A DNA stretch of 64,000 nucleotides, from the NCBI RefSeq assembly GCF_024323335.1, contig NC_066579.1, positions 244,649,068 to 244,713,067 on the forward strand. Reading direction: 5' to 3'. Made by a program: the position numbers and the translations under genes. Under the pieces are notes generated by a model. It did no database searches and had not been told where the DNA came from. It was given only the letters and a program-made list of their open reading frames with translations. The DNA comes from Lathyrus oleraceus. Its lineage: Eukaryota; Streptophyta; Magnoliopsida; Fabales; Fabaceae. This document shows positions 24,367-38,359 of this stretch, in pieces. The stretch's first letter is position 1; every line of letters starts with the position of its first letter.

Positions 24367-27300
24367 ATGTATGTGATGTGTGTGTGACGTGTGTGATGTG
24401 TCTGTGTAAGTGTGTGATGTGTGTGTGTTTGTGTGATGTGTATGTGTGTGTGATGTGTGTGTGATGTGTGTGTGTGTTGTGATGTGTATGTGTGAGTGAT
24501 GTGTATGTGAATGTGTGTGATGTCTGTGTGTGTGATATCTGTGTGTGTGTGTGTGTGTGATATATGTGTGTGTTCTCTTTGTGTGCGTGTGTGTGATATA
24601 TGTGTGTGTCTCTGTGTGTGTGTGATGTGTCTATGCCTATATGTGTGTGTGTGTGGTCTGTGTGTGGTGTGTGTATGTGTGTCTGTATGTGTGATGGTAT
24701 GTGTGTGTGTATGTGTGTGTGATGTGTATGTGTTTCTCTCTGTGTGTGTGTGATGTGTGTGTGATGTTATGTCTGATGTGTGTGTGTGTGTGTGTGATGT
24801 ATGTGTGTGTGTGTATGATGTGTGTGAGTGTGTGAGAGTGTGTGTGTGTGGTGTGTGATGTATGTGTGACGTTTGTGTGATATTTGTGTGTGACTGTGGG
24901 TGTGATGTGTGTGTGTGTGTCTCTTTGTGTGTGTGTGTGTGATGCGTGTGTATGTGTGTGTGGTGTGACGTGTGTGTGTGTATGTGATGTGTGTGTGATG
25001 TGTGTATGTGTGTGTGATGTATATGTGTGTGTGTGTGTAATGTTGTGTATGTGTGTTTGATGTGTGTGTGTGATGTGATGCGTTTCTTTGTCTCTGTGTG
25101 TGTTTGTGTGTGTGTGTGTGTGTAATGTGTGTATGATGTGATGTATGTGTATGTAATATGTGTGATGTGATGCGTCTTCTGTCTCTGTGAGTGTGATGTG
25201 TGTGTGCGGTTCTCTATGTGTGTGTGATGTGATGTGTCTGTGATGTGATGTATGTTTGTTTGTGTGATGTGTGTGTGATTAGTATATATATGTGCGTGTG
25301 ATGCGGGTTGTGTGTAATGTGTGTGTGATGTGTGTGTGTGTGTGTGTGTGTGATGTGTTATTTGTGTGATATGTGATGTATGTGTGTTTGTGTTGTGCGT
25401 GTGATGTGTGTGTGTGTATGTATGATACGTGATTGTGTGTGTGTGCGTGTGTGTGATTTATGTGTATGTGTGTGATTTATGTGTATTGTGTGTGTGTGTG
25501 CGTGATGTGTTTGTAATGTGTGTGTGTCATGTGTGTGGTGATGTGTGTGTGATATGTGGGTAATGTGTGTGTTTGTGTGATATGTGTGTGCGATGTGTGT
25601 GGTGATATGTGTGTGTGTGTGTATGTGATGTGTTTGTTGATGTGTGTGTGACGTGTGTGATGTGTCTGTGTATGTGTGTGATGTGTGTGTGTGTATGTGT
25701 GTGATGTGTATGTGTGAGTGATGTGTATGTGATGTGTGCGTGTCTCTGCGTGTGTGATGTGTGTGTGATGTCTAGGTGTGATATATGTGTGTGTGTGTGT
25801 GTGTGTGTGATGTGTGTGTGATGTATGTGCGTGTCCTCTATGTGTGCGTGTGATATATGTGTGTGTGTCTCTGTGTGTGTGATGTGTCTTTGCCTCTGTG
25901 TGTGTGTGTGTCTTTGTGTGGGTGTGTGTATGTGTGTCTGTATGTGTGATGTGTATGTGTGTGTATGATGTGTGTCTGTGATGTGATGTGTTTCTTTGTC
26001 TCTGTGTTGTTTGTGTTTGTATGTGTGTGTGTGTGTGTTAATGTGTGTGTGATGTGATGTGTGTGTATGTAATATGTGCGATGTGATGCGTGTTCTGTCT
26101 CTGTGAGTGTGATGCGTGTGTGCGTTTCTCTATGTGTGCGTGATGTGATATGTGTGTGATGTGGTGTGTGTGTGTTTCTCTATGTGTGTGTGATGTTATA
26201 TGCGTGTGATGTGATGTGTGTGTGTGATGTGTGTGTGTGTGATGTGTGTGTGATTAGTATATATATGTGTTTGTGATGCGTCTGTGTATAATGTGTGTGT
26301 GATGTGTGTAATGTGTGTGATATGTGATGTGTGTGTGTGTTTCTGTGTGCGTGTGATGTGTGTGTGTGTATGTGTGATACGTGATTGTGTTGTGTGTGCG
26401 TGTGTGTGATTTATGTGTATGTGTGTGATTTATGTGTATGTGTGTGTGATATGTGTGTGTGTGTGGTGATGTGTGTTGTAATGTGTGTGTGTCATGTGTG
26501 TGTGTGGTGTGTGTGTGATAGTGTGTGATATGTGGGTAATGTGTGTGTTTGTGTGATATGTGTGTGTGATGTGTGTGTGTGATATGTGTGTGTGTGTGTA
26601 TGTGATGTGTGTGATGTGTGTGTGACGTGTGTGATGTGTCTGTGTATGTGTGTGATGTGTGTGTGTGTGTGTGATGTGTATGTGTGAGTGATGTGTATGA
26701 TGTGTGTGTGATGTCTGTGTGTGTGTGTGTGGTGTGTGGTGTGATGTGTGTGTGATATAAGTGTGTGTTCTCTTGTGTGCGTGTGATATATGTGTGTGTC
26801 TCTCTGTGTGTGTGATGTGTGTCTATGCCTATGTGTGTGTGTTGTGTCTGTGTGTGTGGTGTGTGTATGTGTGTCTGTATGTATGATGTGTATGTGTGTG
26901 TGTATTTATGTGTGTGATGTGTGTGTGTTGCTCTCTGTATGTGTGTTTCTCTCTGTGTGTGTGTGATGTGTGTGTGATGTTTGTGTGATGTGTGTGTGTG
27001 TGTGATGTATATGTGTGTGTGTTATGATGTGTGTGAGTGTGTGAGAGAGAGTGTGTGTGTGTGTGTGTGTGGTGTGATGTATGTGTGACGTTTGTGTGAT
27101 ATTTGTGTGTCTGTGGGTGTGTGTGATGTGTGTGGTATGTGTCTCTTTGTGTGTGTGTGTGATGTGTGTGTATGTGTGTGTGTGTGACGTGTATTTGTGT
27201 ATGTGATGTGTGTGTGATGTGTGTGTGTGTGTGATGTGTATGTGTGTGTGTGTGTAATGTTGTGTGTGTATGTTTGATGTGTGTGTGTGATGTGATGCGT

Positions 27301-29337
27301 TTCTTTGTCTTTGTGTGGTGTGTGTGTGTGTGTTTTAATGTGTGTCTGATGTGATGTATGTGTATGTAATATGTGTGATGTGATGCGTCTTCTGTCTCTG
27401 TGAGTGTGATGTGTGTGTGCGGTTCTCTATGTGTGTGTGATGTGTGTGTGTGATTGATGTATGTTTGTTTGTGTGATTGTGTGTGTGATTAGTATATATA
27501 TGTGTGTGTGATGCATGTGTGTGTAATGTGTGTGTGATGTGTGTGTGTGTGTGATGTGTGTGATGTTGTGTGTGTGGTTTGTGTGTGCGTGTGATGTGTG
27601 TGTGTGTATGTGTGATACGTGATTGTGTTGTGTGTGCGTGTGTATGTTTGTAATGTGTGTGTGTCATGTGTGTGTGGTGTGTGTGATGTGTGTGTGATTG
27701 TGGGTAATGTGTGTGTTTGTGTGATATGTGTGTGAGATGTGGTGTTGTGATATGTGTGTGTGTGTGTATGTGATGTGTTTGATGTGTGTGTGACGTGTGT
27801 TATGTGTCTGTGTATGTGTGTGATGTGTGTGTGTGTGTGTGATGTGTATGTGTGGAGTGATGTGTATGTGATGTGTGCGTGTCTCTGCGTGTGTGATGTG
27901 TGTGTGATGTCTATGGGTGTGATATCTGTGTGTGTGTGTGTGTGTGTTGTGATGTGTGTGTGATATATGTGCGTGTCCTCTATGTGTGCGTGTGATATAT
28001 GGTGTGAGTCTCTATGTGTGTGATGTGTCTTTGCCTCTGTGTGTGTGTGTGTCTTTGTGTGTGGTGTGTGTATGTGTGTCTGTATGTGTGATGTGTATGT
28101 GTGTGTGTATTTGTGTGTGTGATGTGTGTGTGTTTCTGTGTGTGTGTGTGTGTGATGTGTGTGTGATGTTAGTGATGTGTGTGTGTGATGGATGTGTGTG
28201 TATATGTGATGTGTATGTGTATGTGTGATGGATGTGTGTGTATATGTGATGTGTATGTGTATGTGTGGTGTGTGTATGTGTGTCTGTATGTATGATGTGT
28301 ATGTGTGTGTGTATTTATGTGTGTGATGTGTGTGTGTTGCTCTCTGTATGTGTGTTTCTCTCTGTGTGTGTGTGATGTGTGTGTGATGTTATGTGTGATG
28401 TGTGTGTGTGTGTGATGTATATGTGTGTGTGTTATGATGTGTGTGAGTGTGTGAGAGAGAGTGTGTGTGTGTGTGTGTGTGGTGATGTATGTGTGACGTT
28501 TGTGTGATATTTGTGTGTGTGTCGGTGGGGTGATGTGTGTGTGATGTGTCTCTTTGTGTGTGTGTGTGATGTGTGTGTATGTGTGTGTGTGTGTGACGTG
28601 TATGTGTATGTGATGTGTGTGTGATGTGTGTGTGTGTGTGATGTGTATGTGTGTGTGTGTAATGTTGTGTGTGTATGGTTGATGTGTGTGTGTGTGATGT
28701 GATGCGTTCTTTGTCTTTGTGTGTGTGTGTGTGTGTGTTGTAATGTGTGTCTGATGTGATGTATGTGTATGTAATATGTGTGATGTGATGCGTCTTCTGT
28801 CTCTGTGAGTGTGATGTGTGTGTGCGGTTCTCTATGTGTGTGTGATGTGATGTGTGTGTGATGTGATGTATGTTTGTTTGTGTGATGTGTGTGTGATAGT
28901 ATATATATGTGTGTGTGATGCATGTGTGTGTAATGTGTGTGTGATGTGGTGTGTGTGTGATGTGTGTGATGTGTGTGTGTTGTGTGTGCGTGTGATGTGT
29001 GTGTGGTGTATGTGTGATACGTGATTGTGTTGTGTGTGCGTGTGTATGTTTGTAATGTGTGTGTGTCATGTGTGTGTGTGTGTGTGTGATGTGTGTGTGA
29101 TATGTGGGTAATGTGTGTGTTTGTGTGATATGTGTGTGAGATGTGTGTGTGTGTGTGATATGTTGTGTGTGTGTATGTGATGTGTTTGATGTGTGTGTGA
29201 CGTGTGTTATGTGTCTGTGTATGTGTGTGATGTGTGTGTGTGTGTGTGTGATGTGTATGTGTGAGTGATGTGTATGTGATGTGTGCGTGTCTCTGCGTGT
29301 TTGTGATGTGTGTGATGTCTAGGGTGTGATATCTGTG

Positions 29338-29368
<31 letters not shown>

Positions 29369-31866
29369 TGATATATGTGCGTGTCCTCTATGTGTGCGTG
29401 TGATATATGTGTGTGAGTCTCTATGTGTGTGATGTGTCTTTGCCTCTGTGTGTGTGTGTGTCTTTGTGTGTGGTGTGTGTATGTGTGTCTGTATGTGTGA
29501 TGTGTATGTGTGTGTGTATTTGGTGTGTGATGTGTGTGTGTTTTCTGTGTGTGTGTGTGTTGATGTGTGTGTGATGTTAGTGATGTGTGTGTGTGATGGA
29601 TGTGTGTGTATATGTGATGTGTATGTGTATGTGTGATGGTGTGTGGTATATGTGATGTGTATGTGTATGTGTGATGTGTGTGATGTGTGTGTGATGTATG
29701 TGATGGTGTGTGTGTGTATGATGTGTGTGTGTGTGAGTGATATGTGTGTGATGTGTATGTGTGTGTGTGATGTGTGTGTGATGTTAGTGATGTGTGTGTG
29801 ATGCCAGTGATGTGTGTGTGTATGATTTGTGTGTGTGTGTGTGTGATGTGTGTGTTCTGGGTGTGTGTGTATGATGTGTGTGATGTATGTGTGTGTGTAT
29901 GATGTGTGTGTGTGAGAGAGAGAGTGTGTGGTGTGTGTATGTATGTGTGACGTTTGTGTGATATGTGGTGTCTGGTGTGTGATGCTGTGTATGTGTCTCT
30001 TTGTGTGTGTGTTGTGATATGTGTGTGATGTGTGTGTGTGATGTGTGTATGTGTGTGTGATGTGTGTGTGTGTGTATGTGTGTCTGCTGTGTGTGTGATG
30101 TGTGTTTGTGTGTGATGCGTGTGTCAGGTGTTGATGTGTGTGTGTGTGTGTATGTGTGTGTGTGATGTGTGTGATGTGTGTGTGTGAGTGTGTCTTATGT
30201 GTCTGATATGTCTGTGTGTGTGATGTGTGTGTGATGGTTTGTGATGTGTGTGTGTGTGTGATATGTGTGATGTGTCTGTGTGATGTATGTGTGTATGTGT
30301 GTGTGATATGTGTGGTGTGTGTGTGTGTCTGTGCGTCTGATGTGTGTGTGATGTGTTTTGGGTGCGTGTGTGTTTTATGGTGTATTGGTGTGTGTGTGTG
30401 TGTGTGTGTGTGTCTGTGGTGATGTGTGTGTATGATGTGTGTGTCATGTGTCTGTATTGTGTGTGTTTGTGTTGATGTGTGTTGTGTGTGATGTGTGTAT
30501 TTGTGTGTGATGTGTTGGGTGTGTGATATGTGTGTGTGTGTGATATGATATATGTGTGTGTGTGTACGTGTGTCTGTGTTGTGTGTGTATGTGTGATATA
30601 TGTGTGTGTGTGTGTGTGATGTGTGTGGTGTGTGATGGTGTGTGATGTGTGTGTGTATGTGTGTGTGTGTTTGTGTGTGTTGTGTGTGTGGTGTAATGTA
30701 TGTGTGATGTGATGTGGTGTCTCTGTCTCTGTTCTATCGTGTATGTGTATGTATCCCGTGTGTGTGTGTGCAAGTAATGTGTGTGTGTGTGTTGTATGTG
30801 TGATGTGGTGTGTGTGTGTGGATGATGTGTGTGAGTGTGTGAGAGTGTGTGTGTGTGTGTGTGTGTGATGTATGTGTGACGTTTGTGTGATATTGTGTGT
30901 CGGGGTGTGATGTGTCTCTTTGTGTGTGTGTGTGATGTGTGTATATGTGTGTGGTGTGACGGGTGTGATGTGATGCGTTTCTTGTGTTCTGTGTGTGATG
31001 TGTGTATAGGTTGGTGTGATGTGTCTCTTTGTGTTGTGTGTGTGTGATGTGTGTTGTGGGTGTGGACGTGGTGTGATGTGTGTGTGTGTAATGTTGTGTG
31101 GTTGTTGTGTGTGTGTGTGATGTGATGCGTTTCTTTGTTTCTGGTGTGTTTGTGTGTGTGTGTGTGTGTGAATGTGGTGTGATGTGATGTGTGTGTATGT
31201 AATATGTGCGATGTGATGCGCGTTCTGTCTCTGTGAGTGTGATGTGTGTGTGCGTTTCTTATGTGTGTGTGATGTGATGTGTGTGTGTGTTTCTCTATGT
31301 GTGTGTGATGTTATATGTGTGTGATGTGATGGTGTGTGTGTGTGTGATGTGTGTGTGATTAGTAATATATATATGTGTTGTGATGGTGTGTGTATAATGT
31401 GTGTGTGATGTGTGTGGTGTGATGTGTGTAATGTGTGTGATATATGATGTGTGTGTTTCTGTGTGCGTCTGATGTGTGTGTTTGTATGTGTGATACGTGA
31501 TTGTGTTGTGTGTGCCTGTGTGTGATTTATGTGTATGTGTGTGTGAAATGTGTGTGTGTGTGCGTGATGTGTTTGTAATGTGTGTGTGTCATGTGTGTGT
31601 GTGTGTGTGTGTGCGTGTGTGATGTGTGTGTGATATGTGGGTAATGTGTGTGTTTGTGTGATATGTGTGTGTGATGTGTGTGTGTGTGTGTGTATGTGAT
31701 GTGTGTGATGTGTGTGTGACGTGTGTGATGTGTCTGTGTATGTGTGTGATGTGTGTGTGTGTTTGATGTGTATGTGATGTGTGATGTGTATGTGATGTGT
31801 GTGTGTGTGATGTGTATGTGTGATGGATGTGTATGTGATGTGTGTGTGATGTCTGTGTGTGTGATA

Positions 31867-31906
<40 letters not shown>

Positions 31907-34900
31907 ATGTATGTGATGTGTGTGTGACGTGTGTGATGTGTCTGTGTAAGTGTGTGATGTGTGTGTGTGTGTGATGTGTATGTGTGTGTGATGTGTATGT
32001 GATGTGTGTGTGTGTGTGATGTGTATGTGTGAGTGATGTGTATGTGATATGTGTGTGATGTCTGTGTGTGTGATATCTGTGTGTGTGTGTGTGTGTGTGA
32101 TATGTGTGTGTGTTCTCTTTGTGTGCGTGTGATATATGTGTGTGTCTCTGTGTGTGTGTGATGTGTCTATGCCTCTATGTGTGTGTGTGTGTGTCTGTGT
32201 GTGTGGTATGTGTATGTGTGTCTGTATGTGTGATGTGTATGTGTGTGTGTATTTGTGTGTGTGATGTGTATGTGTTTCTCTCTGTGTGTGTGTGATGTGT
32301 GTGTGATGTTATGTGTGATGTGTGTGTGTGTGTGTGATGTATGTGTGTGTGTGTATGATGTGTGTGAGTGTGTGAGAGTGTGTGTGTGTGTGTGTGATGT
32401 ATGTGTGACGTTTGTGTGATATTTGTGTGACTGTGGGTGTGATGTGTGTGTGTATGTGTCTCTTTGTGTGTGTGTGTGTGATGTGTGTGTATGTGTGTGT
32501 GTGTGACGTGTGTGTGTGTATGTGATGTGTGTGTGATGTGTGTATGTGTGTGTGATGTATATGTGTGTGTGTGTGTAATATTGTGTATGTGTGTTTGATG
32601 TGTGTGTGTGATGTGATGCGTTTCTTTGTCTCTGTGTGTGTTTGTGTGTGTGTGTTTGTGTAATGTGTGTATGATGTGATGTATGTGTATGTAATATGTG
32701 TGATGTGATGCGTCTTCTGTCTCTGTGAGTGTGATGTGTGTGTGCGGTTCTCTATGTGTGTGTGATGTGATGTGTCTGTGATGTGATGTATGTTTGTTTG
32801 TGTGATGTGTGTGTGATTAGTATATATATGTGTGTGTGATGCGTGTGTGTGTAATGTGTGTGTGATGTGTGTGTGTGTGTGTGTGTGTGATGTGTGTTAT
32901 TTGTGTGATATGTGATGTATGTGTGTGTTTGTGTGTGCGTGTGATGTGTGTGTGTGTATGTATGATACGTGATTGTGTTGTGTGTGCGTGTGTGTGATTT
33001 ATGTGTATGTGTGTGATTTATGTGTATGTGTGTGTGTGTGTGTGCGTGATGTGTTTGTAATGTGTGTGTGTCATGTGTGTGTGTGATGTGTGTGTGATAT
33101 GTGGGTAATGTGTGTGTTTGTGTGATATGTGTGTGCGATGTGTGTGTGTGATATGTGTGTGTGTGTATGTGATGTGTTTGATGTGTGTGTGACGTGTGTG
33201 ATGTGTCTGTGTATGTGTGTGATGTGTGTGTGTGTATGTGTGTGATGTGTATGTGTGAGTGATGTGTATGTGATGTGTGCGTGTCTCTGCGTGTGTGATG
33301 TGTGTGTGATGTCTATGGGTGTGATATATGTGTGTGTGTGTGTGTGTGTGATGTGTGTGTGATGTATGTGCGTGTCCTCTATGTGTGCGTGTGATATATG
33401 TGTGTGTCTCTGTGTGTGTGATGTGTCTTTGCCTCTGTGTGTGTGTGTCTTTGTGTGTGGTGTGTGTATGTGTGTCTGTATGTGTGATGTGTATGTGTGT
33501 GTATGATGTGTGTCTGTGATGTGATGTGTTTCTTTGTCTCTGTGTGTGTTGTGTTTGTATGTGTGTGTGTGTGTGTAATGTGTGTGTGATGTGATGTGTG
33601 TGTATGTAATATGTGCGATGTGATGCGTGTTCTGTCTCTGTGAGTGTGATGCGTGTGTGCGTTTCTCTATGTGTGCGTGATGTGATATGTGTGTGATGTG
33701 ATGTGTGTGTGTGTGTCTCTATGTGTGTGTGATGTTATATGCGTGTGATGTGATGTGTGTGTGTGATGTGTGTGTGTGTGATGTGTGTGTGATTAGTATA
33801 TATATGTGTTTGTGATGCGTCTGTGTATAATGTGTGTGTGATGTGTGTAATGTGTGTGATATGTGATGTGTGTGTGTGTTTCTGTGTGCGTGTGATGTGT
33901 GTGTGTATGTGTGATACGTGATTGTGTTGTGTGTGCGTGTGTGTGATTTATGTGTATGTGTGTGATTTATGTGTATGTGTGTGTGATATGTGTGTGTGTG
34001 TGCGCGATGTGTTTGTAATGTGTGTGTGTCATGTGTGTGTGTGTGTGTGATATGTGTGTGATATGTGGGTAATGTGTGTGTTTGGGTGATATGTGTGTGT
34101 GATGTGTCTGTGTGATATGTGTGTGTGTGTGTGTATGTGATGTGTGTGATGTGTGTGTGACGTGTGTGATGTGTCTGTGTATGTGTGTGATGTGTGTGTG
34201 TGTGTGTGATGTGTATGTCTGAGTGATGTGTATGTGATGTGTGTGTGATGTCTGTGTGTGTGTGTGTGTGTGTGTGATGTGTGTGTGATATAAGTGTGTG
34301 TTCTCTTTGTGTGCGTGTGATATATGTGTGTGTCTCTCTGTGTGTGTGATGTGTCTATGCCTCTGTGTGTGTGTGTGTCTGTGTGTGTGGTGTGTGTATG
34401 TGTGTCTGTATGTATGATGTGTATGTGTGTGTGTATTTATGTGTGTGATGTGTGTGTGTTGCTCTCTGTATGTGTGTTTCTCTCTGTGTGTGTGTGATGT
34501 GTGTGTGATGTTATGTGTGATGTGTGTGTGTGTGATGTATATGTGTGTGTGTTATGATGTGTGTGAGTGTGTGAGAGAGAGTGTGTGTGTGTGTGATGTA
34601 TGTGTGACGTTTGTGTGATATTTGTGTGTCTGTGGGTGTGATGTGTGTGTGTATGTGTCTCTTTGTGTGTGTGTGTGATGTGTGTGTATGTGTGTGTGTG
34701 TGTGACGTGTATTTGTGTATGTGATGTGTGTGTGATGTGTGTGTGTGTGTGATGTGTATGTGTGTGTGTGTGTAATATTGTGTGTGTGTGTTTGATGTGT
34801 GTGTGTGATGTGATGCGTTTCTTTGTCTTTGTGTGTGTGTGTGTGTGTGTGTGTGTTTGTAATGTGTGTCTGATGTGATGTATGTGTATGTAATATGTGT

Positions 34901-36000
34901 GATGTGATGCGTCTTCTGTCTCTGTGAGTGTGATGTGTGTGTGTGGTTCTCTATGTGTGTGTGATGTGATGTGTGTGTGATGTGATGTATGTTTGTTTGT
35001 GTGATGTGTGTGTGATTAGTATATATATGTGTGTGTGATGCATGTGTGTGTAATGTGTGTGTGATGTGTGTGTGTGTGATGTGTGTGATGTGTGTGTGTG
35101 TTTGTGTGTGCGTGTGATGTGTGTGTGTGTATGTGTGATACGTGATTGTGTTGTGTGTGCGTGTGTATGTTTGTAATGTGTGTGTGTCATGTGTGTGTGT
35201 GTGTGTGATGTGTGTGTGATATGTGGGTAATGTGTGTGTTTGTGTGATATGTGTGTGAGATGTGTGTGTGTGTGTGATATGTGTGTGTGTGTGTATGTGA
35301 TGTGTTTGATGTGTGTGTGACGTGTGTTATGTGTCTGTGTATGTGTGTGATGTGTGTGTGTGTGTGTGATGTGTATGTGTGAGTGATGTGTATGTGATGT
35401 GTGCGTGTCTCTGTGTGTGTGATGTGTGTGTGATGTCTATGGGTGTGATATCTGTGTGTGTGTGTGTGTGTGTGTGTGATGTGTGTGATATATGTGCGTG
35501 TCCTCTATGTGTGCGTGTGATATATGTGTTTGAGTCTCTGTGTGTGTGATGTGTCTTTGCCTCTGTGTGTGTGTGTGTCTTTGTGTGTGGTGTGTGTATG
35601 TGTGTCTGTATGTGTGATGTGTATGTGTGTGTGTATTTGTGTGTGTGATGTGTGTGTGTTTCTCTCTGTGTGTGTGTGTGATGTGTGTGTGATGTTAGTG
35701 ATGTGTGTGTGTGATGGATGTGTGTGTATATGTGATGTGTATGTGTATGTGTGATGTGTGTGATGTGTGTGTGATGTATGTGATGTGTGTGTGTGTATGA
35801 TGTGTGTGTGTGTGAGTGATATGTGTGTGATGTGTATGTGTGTGTGTGATGTGTGTGTGATGTTAGTGATGTGTGTGTGATGCCAGTGATGTGTGTGTGT
35901 ATGATTTGTGTGTGTGTGTGTGTGATGTGTGTGTAATGGGTGTGTGTGAATGATGTGTGTGATGTATGTGTGTGTGTATGATGTGTGTGTGTGAGAGAGA
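23799..36000. repeat. two successive copies of a ~7.5-kb higher-order unit
   Basis: The interval series 1478/975/1235 from 23799 is repeated as 1458/976/1223 from 31357, a period of 7558 bp. Independent landmarks agree: a GATGGATG word near 24285 recurs near 31822, and TTCTATCGTGTATG near 23229 recurs near 30732 (7503 bp). The first copy has an additional 1.4-kb unit. The GATGCCAGTG word (29799, 35879) then falls 6.08 kb apart. The right limit is approximate. Confidence 0.7.
26925..29735. repeat. 1.4-kb tandem duplication inside the satellite
   Basis: A TTGCTCTCTGTATGTGTGTTTCTC landmark near 26927 recurs near 28337, about 1.4 kb later, with matching flanks (GAGAGAGAGTG near 27050 and 28453). 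In the second higher-order copy this segment occurs once (near 34459). It is therefore an extra local duplication in the first copy. Confidence 0.65.
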
Positions 36001-36360
36001 GAGTGTGTGTGTGTGATGTATGTGTGACGTTTGTGTGATATATGTGTGTCTGTGTGTGTGATGCGTGTGTATGTGTCTCTTTGTGTGTGTGTGTGTGATA
36101 TGTGTGTGATGTGTGTGTGTGTGATGTGTGTATGTGTGTGTGATGTGTGTGTGTGTGTGTGTGTCTGCTGTGTGTGTGTGTGTGATGTGTGTTTGATGTG
36201 TGTGTGTGTATGTGATATGTGTGTATGCGATATAATATATGTCTGTGTGGGTGATATGTTTGTGCGTGTGTGTGTGTGATGTGTGATGTGTGTGTGATGT
36301 GTGTGTATGTGTGTTAGTATGTGATGTGTGTGTGATGTGTGTGTGTGTGATGTGTGTGTG

Positions 36361-36700
36361 TAATATTGTGTGTGTGGGTTTGATGTGTGTGTGTGATGTG
36401 ATGCGTATCTCTTTCTCTGTGTGTGTTTGTGTCTCTGTGTGTGTGTAATGTGTGTGTGATGTGTGTGTATGTAATATGTGTGATGTGATGCGCGTCTCTG
36501 TCTCTGTGAGTGTGATGTGTGTGTGTGTGATGTGTGTGTGTAATATTGTGTGTGTGGGTTTGATGTGTGTGTGTGATGTGATGCGTATCTCTTTCTCTGT
36601 GTGTGTTTGTGTCTCTGTGTGTGTGTAATGTGTGTGTGATGTGTGTGTATGTAATATGTGTGATGTGATGCGCGTCTCTGTCTCTGTGAGTGTGATGTGT
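36361..36700. repeat. 180-bp perfect tandem duplication in the satellite
   Basis: The bases from 36361 and from 36541 read identically for at least 165 positions (TAATATTGTGTGTGTGGG and onward through GATGCGCGTCTCTG), a period of exactly 180 bp. Absence of any difference marks a very recent event or an assembly artefact. Confidence 0.85.
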
Positions 36701-37473
36701 GTGTGTGCGTTTCTCTATGTGTGTGTGATGTGATGTGTGATGTGTGTGATGTGTGTGTAATGTGTGTGTGTATATGATGTGTGTGTGTGTGTGTAATGTG
36801 TGTGTGATGTGTGTGTGTGATGTATGTGATATGTGATGTGTGTGTGTGATGTGTGTGTGTATGTGTGTGTGTGCGTGTGATTTGTGTGTGTGTGTGTATG
36901 TGTGATACGTGTGTTTGTTGTGTGTGCATGTGTGTGTGATTTATCTGTGTGTGTGCGTAATGTGTTTGTAATATGTGTGTGTCATGTGTGTGTGTGTGAT
37001 GTGTGTGTGTGATATGTGTGTGATATGTGTGTGTGTGTGTGATGTGTGTGATGTATGTGTGTGTCCTCTGTGTGTGCGTGTGATGTGTTTGTGTGTCTCT
37101 GTGTGTGTGATGTGTCTTTGCCTGTGTATGTGTGTGTCTGTGTGTTTGTGTGTGTGGTGTGTGTTTGTGTGTTTGTATGTATGATGTGTATGTGTGTGTG
37201 TGTATTTGTGTGTGTGATGTGTATGTGTGTGTCTGTGTGTGTGTGATGTTTGTGTGTGTGTGAGATGCGTGTGTCACGTGGATGATGTGTGTGTGTGTGG
37301 GTGATGTATGCGTGATGTGGGTGTGTGTTGTGTGTGTGTGATGTGTGCGTGTTTTTAGTGACGTATTTGTGTGTGTGATGTGTATGTATGTGTGTGTGTG
37401 GGTGATATGTGTGTGTTTGTGTGTGACGTGTGTGTGATGTGTGTGTAATGTGTGTGTGTGTGTTGTGTGTTTG

Positions 37474-37505
<32 letters not shown>

Positions 37506-37781
37506 TGTGTGTGTGATATGTGCGTGATGTGTGTTTGTGTGTGTGTATGAGTTATGTGATGTGTGTGTGTGTATTGTGTGTGTGTCTGAGTGTGAGTGTG
37601 TGTGTGATGTATGTGTGATGTATGTGTGACGTTTGTGTGATGTGTATGTGTCTGTGTGTGTGATGTGTGTGTGTGTGTGTGTCTCTTTTTGTGTGTGTGT
37701 GTGTGTGATGTGTGTGTGTGTGTCTCTTTTTGTGTGTGAGTGTGATGTGTGTGTGATGTGTATGTGTGTGATGTGTGGGTG

Positions 37782-37818
<37 letters not shown>

Positions 37819-37831
37819 ATGTGTTTGTGTT

Positions 37832-37862
<31 letters not shown>

Positions 37863-37968
37863 GTGTGTGTGTGTGATGTGTGTGTGTGTGTGTGGTGTGT
37901 GTGTATGTATGATGTGTGATGTGTGTGTGTGATGTGATATATGTGTGTCTGTGATGTGTGTGTGTGTG

Positions 37969-38004
<36 letters not shown>

Positions 38005-38327
38005 TGTATGATGTGTGTGTGTGTGTATGTATGTGTGTGTGTGTGTTATGGGTGTGATGTGTGTGTGTGCGACGTGTGTGTGATATGATGCGTGTCTCTG
38101 TCTCTGTGTGTGTTTGTATCTGTGTATGTGTGTAATTTGTGTGTGATGTAATCTAAGTGTATGTAATATGTGTGACATGATACGTGTCTCTGTCTCTGTG
38201 TGTGTCGTGTGTGTGTGTATCTCTGTGTGTGTGTGTGTGATGTGATGTGTGTGTGTGTGATGTGTGTGTGATTTTTGTGTATATGTGTGTGTGTGATTTG
38301 TGTGTGAGTAATGTGTGTGATATGTGA

Positions 38328-38359
<32 letters not shown>

